A stretch of 64,000 nt of DNA, from positions 11,168,001 to 11,232,000 of the forward strand of contig NC_058339.1 in the NCBI RefSeq assembly GCF_905475395.1. The letters run 5' to 3'. Source of the DNA: Chrysoperla carnea. Lineage: Eukaryota > Arthropoda > Insecta > Neuroptera > Chrysopidae. This document shows positions 57,866-64,000 of this stretch, piece by piece. A model generated the notes under the pieces. That model was given only the letters and a program-made list of their open reading frames with translations. It did no database searches and was not told where the DNA came from. How positions within the stretch are numbered: the first letter of the stretch is position 1; the number at the start of each line of letters is the position of its first letter. The position numbers and the translations under genes were made by a program.

Positions 57866-58162
57866 TTTGACAAAAATAAAACCGACTTCAAAAGAAAAAC
57901 TTTTCCAAAACAAATTAATATGCACTAAAAAATAAAAAATAACGATAGTATAATGTAGTTAAAATTATTGTTATTTTTGGAGTCGGTGTCAGCCAAGCTA
58001 ATGTAGGAAACTGTTCTGGCAGAGTTGTTTCCTTGACTGACACCGACTCCAAAAATAACAATAATTTTAACTACATTATATCATCTTTTTTTTTACTTTT
58101 TAGTGCATATTATTTTGTTTTGGAAAAGTTTTTCTTTTGAAGTCGGTTCTCTTTTTGTCAAA
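57866..58162. mobile_element. Near-perfect foldback hairpin, arms about 127 bp
   Basis: The left arm 57866-58012 begins TTTGACAAAAAT, contains CCGACTTCAAAAGAAAAACT and ends GGAGTCGGTGTCAG. The right arm to 58162 is its reverse complement with only a handful of differences. The short centre includes GGAAAC/GTTTCC, so pairing extends almost to the middle. A transcript would fold into long double-stranded RNA. Confidence 0.85.
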
Positions 58163-59573
58163 AGTTTTTTTTATTTAAACCCCGAACAAAACTTTTTTTT
58201 AACCCGCAAACATCGTTTTGTGATAAATCCTGTAAAAGTGTTCAATAGTTGATCCATTTCATGCTATCGCCTATTTTGATACGAAATTTTTTCACCGAGC
58301 TACTCACTATCAAATCATATTTGACGCTTTTGACTTTTCTAAATATTTTATCAAAAGCTTCTTTCATATAGGTAAATCATCACTGAACATGGCATTATTG
58401 TTTTCGTGTAAAAGTAAAAGCTTCGAAATTGTTTTAAAAACAAAGTTTAATTTTCAAAAAGCTTAATTTAAGAATTTAAAAGAAGGTATTTTCTCGACAT
58501 CCAAATGGTGGCTGAAAGATTTCTAATCGACCTTAATTTCAGAATATACAAACAACAGTTTAAATTCGAAAGTATTAATTTTGCTTGAAGTAGTAACTAC
58601 TATTGGGTAAAATAAGCTCATATGAAAATGAGTAAAATCGTAATTTAAAGCTTTTTTTTTTTTTTTGGATTTCTGGTAAAAAATATTACCGAATTCGCTT
58701 TCAGAATTCATAGAAGAATACGGGATAAGTTTTATCATCACATGTCTCTTAATTTGCTGTAGATACACCCATTCAAAAACCTAAAAACTCGGAAAAATTT
58801 AAATTTTCTTAAAATATGCGATTATTTTTGATGGCAAGTTTCTCAGGATTGAATATAATTGGACAATATTTATGATATACTTTGTAAAAAAACATTTAAC
58901 GGTGTTGCAAAAAGTCTTTTTATATGAATAACAAAAAAACTACCTGTATTATTAGCAAGCTTTATGATCCATAACGTGTAATGTGTTCGGTTCGGTGCTG
59001 TGTACGTACGTAATGTTATTATCATCATCGGATAATTTAAAAGTAAATATTAATAATTTGAAATTGAATATTATCGTAAATTTTAACCGTTGCTTTTTAA
59101 GATAAAATATTGTGGTAGGTGGATACTTTAACTTACGTACTTAGTATCTGGCGATGATGCACTTTTGTAATAATAATCATGGTATTTATTTTACATAATG
59201 TGTTTAATATTATAGCCACTCAACACTGCACAATTACATACTATAGTCCAAGAGCTGGTGGAACATTTACAGCACAGATTTGATCCATCTAATCGCAAGT
59301 CTAAATGCAAGAGCCTATTTTGACTTGACAGATTTATTATCTAGAGATGCATCGTGACTTATACATTACATTTTGTATACAGCTAGTGTTCAAAAGTATT
59401 TCTAATATAGAATCAATGTTAAATATTATTTAATATAAAACTATATATAAGTACATATACTCTGTGTCATAAAATATGCACAGATTTTACCAAGTGATAC
59501 CATGATCGTCTGCGTGCACATTTTGTGACGCAGACGATACATACCTTTGACTATAGGATTGTGAACTAAGGTG

Positions 59574-59675
59574 TTTGTATATAAGGATGTCTTGTTCGTA
59601 AATGAGCAACATGGGTCAATTGAGTCTTGAGTCCGTAGGACGCATCTTGTAAACCGTTAGAGATAGAACTAAAGT
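59574..59675 (-). repeat. Interspersed repeat family B, copy 3, left part
   Basis: This is the reverse complement of 27270-27350: GTAAATGAGCAACATGGGTC, GTAGGACGCATCTTGTAAAC and AGAGATAGAACTAAAG. It is interrupted by the MITE at 59680 and continues at 60336. Confidence 0.7.
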
Positions 59676-59679
59676 TTAA

Positions 59680-60335
59680 GGATGTATGAGCATGATAGTG
59701 AGGGCACAAATTTAAAAATAGATATTTTCAATTTTGATGATAAATTTATATTATTACTTGACGATATAAGACGAAAAGTAAGAATAAAATTTTTCGATAT
59801 CTGGCTTAATTTTCAAAATATCGAAAATTGAAAATTTTGTTTAATTATTTAGCTTTCGATATTTCGAAAGACACCAAGACACATATCGAAAAATTTATTC
59901 TTATTTTTCGTCTACATTCATGAAGTTATAACAAAATTCATCATCAAAGTTGAAAATAAGATAAAAATAATTTCAACCCTTAATCTACCCTGCTCTTACA
60001 TCCCTTATATGGACGGTGACACTTAGTTTTTTTCTTTTCTAATTCATTGCTAATATGCTTACTTTCTATTAAAAAGTTTTTTTTTAAAAGTTTTTTTTTT
60101 AATTTGTTTTCATTCATTCCAAATGAAAATTATCAAAAACTTCCAAAATATGTCGTTTTTTGAGATTCCTCCATAAGAGCCAATGTATTTTATATCGATT
60201 TTTAATGACTTTTTTCTTAAAAATTTGCACGGATACCTAAGCTGAAATTTTAACCACATATTCTTTGAGTAAAAGACTACCTACAAAGAAATTTTGAGCC
60301 TTTAAATCAAACATTGTTGTCATGCTCATACATCC
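59680..60335 (+). mobile_element. TTAA-target MITE family C, copy 1 (656 bp), nested in family B
   Basis: It begins GGATGTATGAGCATG and ends with the complement, and is flanked on both sides by TTAA (59676-59679 and 60336-60339). TTAA duplication points to piggyBac-like transposition, although the ends lack the usual CCC. It sits inside a family B repeat whose uninterrupted relative near 27265 carries TTAA at the same point, so an empty site is present in this window. Confidence 0.85.
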
Positions 60336-60570
60336 TTAAATGTAAAAAAAGTTTCTTTTGTTTAGAACATTTTTTTTCGTAAACATCACAGTTTACCTGT
60401 GAGGTCGCAAATTATATAGTATGTAATATATGGGAATATCAGTTTTATATGTGTGACATGTATGTATGTGTAATGTAGCAGAGTAATCAACACTATCTAT
60501 ATATGGTATTTCAACAATTAACTCAGTCAATAGTTTGTTTTCACTTGTTTTCAATTAAATCTGATTGAAA
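60336..60570 (-). repeat. Interspersed repeat family B, copy 3, right part
   Basis: Continues 59574-59675 after the nested MITE: TCGTAAACATCACAGTTTAC, GTGTGACATGTATGTATGTG and CAACAATTAACTCAGTCAAT are the complement of 27050-27260. This extends the family well beyond the part at 27180. Confidence 0.65.
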
Positions 60571-61038
60571 CTGATGATGCTCTTTTGACCTCTAATTTAG
60601 ACATGATAATACGTTTTAAATGGTCACCCCATTGATAAATTGAATAGATCACAGATTTAAAAAAGCTATTAACGAAGGTAGAATGAAGGGTTGGGTGTGC
60701 ATTATTATTATTATCATTTTAATATATTACACCGTATTATAGATACTAATCTAAATTAGACGACTTTTAAAAAACAGGTTATGTTATGAATAAATTACAT
60801 ACAATAATAATTGTACACTTAACTCAAATTCACTCCTAAGGTATCAACATTCGTTGATTAGATCAACAGCCGTTTATATATTCATAAATTATAGCCAGCC
60901 AGCATCATTATATTATATTTTACTAGACTATATATATGTTTACAAATGTATAATATCATGTCTAATATATCTCCTCTTAAAACAGTAAATTTGAACTTGA
61001 AATAAATATTCTAATAGTCATTATTTTATAGATACTGC

Positions 61039-61169
61039 TTAACTCATTATAAACAAATTAACGGGAATAATTCAAATGAAATTTATTAAATTTTAAAAAC
61101 CCCCCCACAAATTTTTTGGGTAAGAAACCTTCAACTCGAAGTATTGTATAAGAACACTCTCTCCATTAA
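61039..61169. repeat. Direct repeat left of MITE copy 2
   Basis: TTAACTCATTATAAAC through CTCTCTCCATTAA recurs at 61758-61878 on the other side of the MITE, with moderate divergence. Both units begin and end at TTAA. Confidence 0.8.
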
Positions 61170-61757
61170 GGATGTATGAGCATGGCAACAATGTTTGATT
61201 TAAAGGCTCAAAATTTGTTTGTAGGTAGTCTTTTACTCAAAGAATATGTGGTTAAAATTTCAGCTTACGTAACCGTGCAAATTTTTAAGAAAAAAGTCAT
61301 TAAAAATCGATATAAAATACATTGGCTCTTATGGAGGAATCTCAAAAAACGACATATTTTGGAAGTTTTTGATAATTTTCATTTGGAATGAATGAAAAAA
61401 AATTTTAAAAAAACTTTTTAATAGAAAGTAAACATATTAGCAATGAATTAGAAAAGAAAAAAACTAAGTGTCACCGTCCATATAAGGGATGTAAGAGCAG
61501 GGTAGATTAAGGGTTGAAATTATTTTTATCTTATTTTCAACTTTGATGATGAATTTTGTTATAACTTCATGAATGTAGACGAAAATTAGTAATTAAACAA
61601 AATTTTCAATTTTCGATATTTTGAAAATTAAGCCAGATATCGAAAAATTTTATTCTTACTTTTTGACTTATATCGTCAAGTAATAATATAAATTTATCAT
61701 CAAAATTGAAAATATCTATTTTTAAATTTGTGCCCCCACTACCATGCTCATACATCC
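61170..61757 (-). mobile_element. TTAA-target MITE family C, copy 2 (588 bp), inverted relative to copy 1
   Basis: Ends are GGATGTATGAGCATG and its complement, flanked by TTAA at 61166-61169 and 61758-61761. The interior is the reverse complement of copy 1, with a shorter central part. The open frame at 61176-61391 lies wholly inside the element and has no resemblance to a transposase. Confidence 0.85.
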
Positions 61758-61878
61758 TTAACTCATTATAAACAAATTAACGGGAATAATACAAATGAAA
61801 TTTACAAAATTTTAAAAACCACGCACAAATTTTTTGAGTACAGAACCTTAAACTCGAAGTTGAAACTCTCCCCATTAA
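61758..61878. repeat. Direct repeat right of MITE copy 2
   Basis: Second unit of the duplication described at 61039, ending CTCCCCATTAA and followed by ATTACG. This matches the family A block CTCCATTAAATTACC, which is interrupted on the left side of the MITE. Confidence 0.8.
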
Positions 61879-63454
61879 ATTACGTTTTTCCTTAAAGTAT
61901 TTTGAATATCGTTGCCAGTTCGATATGTAAAAACTCGCATCTGTTTATTTTTTTTTGTAAATTTCAAGTGTCACCTTTGATTAATTGCAGCTCTTTTTCT
62001 AACTATAAGTAAAATTAGTCTTAAAGACTTATGTTTAGATTCCACTTTTTCTTGTTACGAATAACTCTGTAGAGATGTTTCATGGATAATCCAATCAGAA
62101 GGGTACAAATTGAGTATTAAATTTTAAAAAGAATTTTTTTTTTTGATTAAAATTCATATAAAACATATTTTTATAATATTTAAAAAATATATATATTCAA
62201 GTAATAATAAGATTAATATAATAATATAACATTGTAGATAAAAGTAGAAGAATATAATCATAATATTGTAAAGAATTCGATACCTACAATACCCTAAGAA
62301 TGTTGAAAATCCACCTCACTATAACCATAACCGACTCCTCTTAATAGGTCTATGGCCAGCCGTAGTATTTCACACTAATTTAAAAAGAACGACGCACACA
62401 ACTTATGTGAATTAAAAGGCTGTTATCGAGCTAATGTCAATTTTTTCCGTATCGAAAATTTCCATACCTGGGGAGGAGAGTGACTTCTTTTTTTGGCGAT
62501 CCGGGAATCAAAGTAACGTTAAAAACACGTGTTCAATAGACTTTGTTCTTTGATTTACGATGTTGCCACAATGGGGGTCATGGTTAGAATGATCATATGG
62601 TTAGGTCCTCGTTTTCGGGCTTACCTACTTTCGGGGGTGATTCACACGCGTAATTTACGCAGTGCTTGTCTCAAATTGATGAGTACATGTAAATTAACTG
62701 TTTGAAGACATCCGGCGACCCCCGAATTGTTTTTAGAACTATTGAAGCAATTGAGCTGGGGTTTTTCACTTTGTTAATTTCAAAAAAGTACTTAAACCAT
62801 AGAACTACACATTACTGCGGGTTGCCCACCTATGCAGTAGTAGAAAAAAAGGCCTGTAATTGCATTTTAACATATACATTATTTTATTTGAATATTATCC
62901 CAAATAAATTTTCATTAATTATAAGGTTGCCGCACGATTAAAAATTTTTCGGGCTTCCTGATAACTAACTGTTAAATATTACAATTGGTCCTAGACTATA
63001 ACTAGCTAACTAACTATATTGTATACCTCAACAATGTTTAAAGTTTTATTCTTTTTATAAAACAACATTTTAAATAAATTACTAAAGTAGATTTCTTGTT
63101 GTTCACTAACTGCTTTGCTTTGGCTTTCATCTTAGAATTCAAAAATACTAACGATGATCTCACTTGGGAATATTGGTAGTGCATTTTTTAAATATTTTTT
63201 GAATCAAAAATTTAATCCACCTGTGGTAGGATATTTAAGTTGTTTAATACCCGCTACATTCGTTCAAGTCGATTAGCTGATTTGATTTATGCAAGCCAAT
63301 ATCACTGATTCACAAGTATTTAGTATAAATGGGTAATAAATTATCGCTTGAGCTGTTGATATGATTTATGCAAGCTAAAATAGGGAATATGCATGATTAT
63401 TTTTTTTTGGCTTTGTTTACCTAAAGCAAAATTAAAAAAAGGGCCCGTCAAATT

Positions 63455-63740
63455 TAATTAAAATTTCATTAAATTACCTTTTACTTTAATGACTTTTCCA
63501 AACTGAGCCGATTTTGAAGATCATCACCAATGTTTTACTTTTTTCGGATACGGAACCCTAAACTCGCACTTGAAACATAGCTAAGAACACTTTCCATTAA
63601 ATTACCTTTCAGACGAAACCAAAAAAATCAAAATCGGTTCATCCGTTTAGCCGCTACGATGTCACAGACAGACAGACAGACACACACACATAGCGGTCAA
63701 ACTTATAACACCCTTTTTTTTAGTTCAGGGGTTAAAAACA
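63455..63740 (+). repeat. Interspersed repeat family A, copy 5 (well preserved)
   Basis: It contains CGGATACGGAACCCTAAACT, CGCACTTGAAACATAGCTAA, AATCGGTTCATCCGTTTAG, a (CAGA)n(CA)n tract and ends TTCAGGGGTTAAAAA. It is the clearest copy in the window and shows the family in full order. Confidence 0.7.
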
Positions 63741-64000
63741 GATAATATTGTATCTCTGGGTTTCTTGAAACAAGGTATAGAAATTCTGATAAGGTCATTA
63801 CTATATTTTCAATGTTACTTTAATAATTCATTACATTCAAATGCCACAAAGATATTTACCATACAATTGAAATTTGTAGAAGGATATTATATAAAACCTA
63901 CGTGGTCATTTCTAAAGTCAGGTGTTATTTTATTTGTATAACACTATAACACCATGTATTTTTTATTGAAAAAAAACAAAAATAACGCCCACAATGAATC

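Larger units (their letters stand above)
48855..64000 (+). other. First intron of the formin-like gene (incomplete), repeat-rich
   Basis: No coding exon was found up to the window end. Defined elements: tandem duplication (48985), Helitron-like elements (50982, 51501, 53728), foldback elements (56190-56819, 57866), repeat family B pieces (59574, 60336), two TTAA-target MITEs (59680, 61170) and a family A copy (63455). Stretches 49340-50980, 51930-53727, 54116-56189, 58163-59573 and 61880-63454 are AT-rich with no clear feature. An exception is 62430-62720, which is more GC-rich and may be a decayed element. Confidence 0.7.

Noticed and set aside
61176..61391. 71-codon plus-strand frame
   Set aside because: Lies entirely inside TTAA-target MITE copy 2 and is broken in the other copies. 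Not a gene.
1..64000. CRISPR array, bacterial operon, virus or plasmid
   Set aside because: The short repeats present are microsatellites and eukaryotic mobile elements. Genes have spliceosomal introns. No viral or bacterial gene was seen.

Overview
The window looks like insect nuclear DNA. It is strongly AT-rich, its genes have GT..AG introns from about 120 bp to 12 kb, and the non-coding sequence is full of small interspersed repeats. I cannot name the species or order from sequence alone. All three protein genes lie on the + strand. I found no rRNA gene, functional tRNA gene, CRISPR array or convincing minus-strand gene.

Region 1 (1-43109) is the 3' part of a giant nesprin / Msp300 gene, which continues upstream of the window. 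I could place its remaining exons with consistent GT..AG borders and reading phase: 1-3579, 5959-6066, 9210-9386, 10522-18852, 22621-22923, 35212-35469, 35588-37966, 38865-39514, a 39-nt microexon 39637-39675, 40769-41141, 41296-41709, 42664-42725 and 42878-43109. Together they encode about 5,630 residues. The order is a Lys/Glu-rich disordered arm, a short spectrin-repeat segment, a second very large disordered arm inside one 8.3 kb exon, a long run of spectrin-like repeats, and a C-terminal KASH domain (membrane segment, SUN-binding tail ending PPPV). The product should tether the outer nuclear membrane to the cytoskeleton.

Three signs of alternative isoforms stand out. (a) If the donor after base 3579 is not used, the reading frame runs eight codons into the intron and stops after ...[13 protein letters not shown], a polybasic tail with a CaaX prenylation box. 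The KASH anchor would then be replaced by a lipid anchor. (b) A tiny ATG exon (30224-30247) in the 12.3 kb intron could start a short, spectrin-repeat plus KASH isoform. (c) The 39-nt microexon is symmetric in phase and can be skipped. The disordered arm of the giant exon also carries about 12 QT motifs in roughly 270 residues, resembling a multivalent dynein light chain LC8 binding array.

Region 2 (45675-46218) is a small two-exon gene with the C-terminal signature of M-phase-specific PLK1-interacting protein (MPLKIP/TTDN1).

Region 3 (48684-64000) begins with the first coding exon of a formin-like (Frl/FMNL) gene with a myristoylation-type start. The rest of the window is its first intron, more than 15 kb of mobile-element debris.

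Repeats: two copies of a MITE whose first copy has a perfect 8-bp target duplication; a TTAA-target MITE family (three copies, one nested inside another repeat whose uninterrupted relative serves as an empty site, and one flanked by an unusually long duplication of about 125 bp); three Helitron-like elements; two foldback elements; several interspersed families; three tandem-repeat patches; tRNA-like SINE fragments; and the 3' end of a non-LTR retrotransposon. All assignments come from reading the sequence. No database search was possible.
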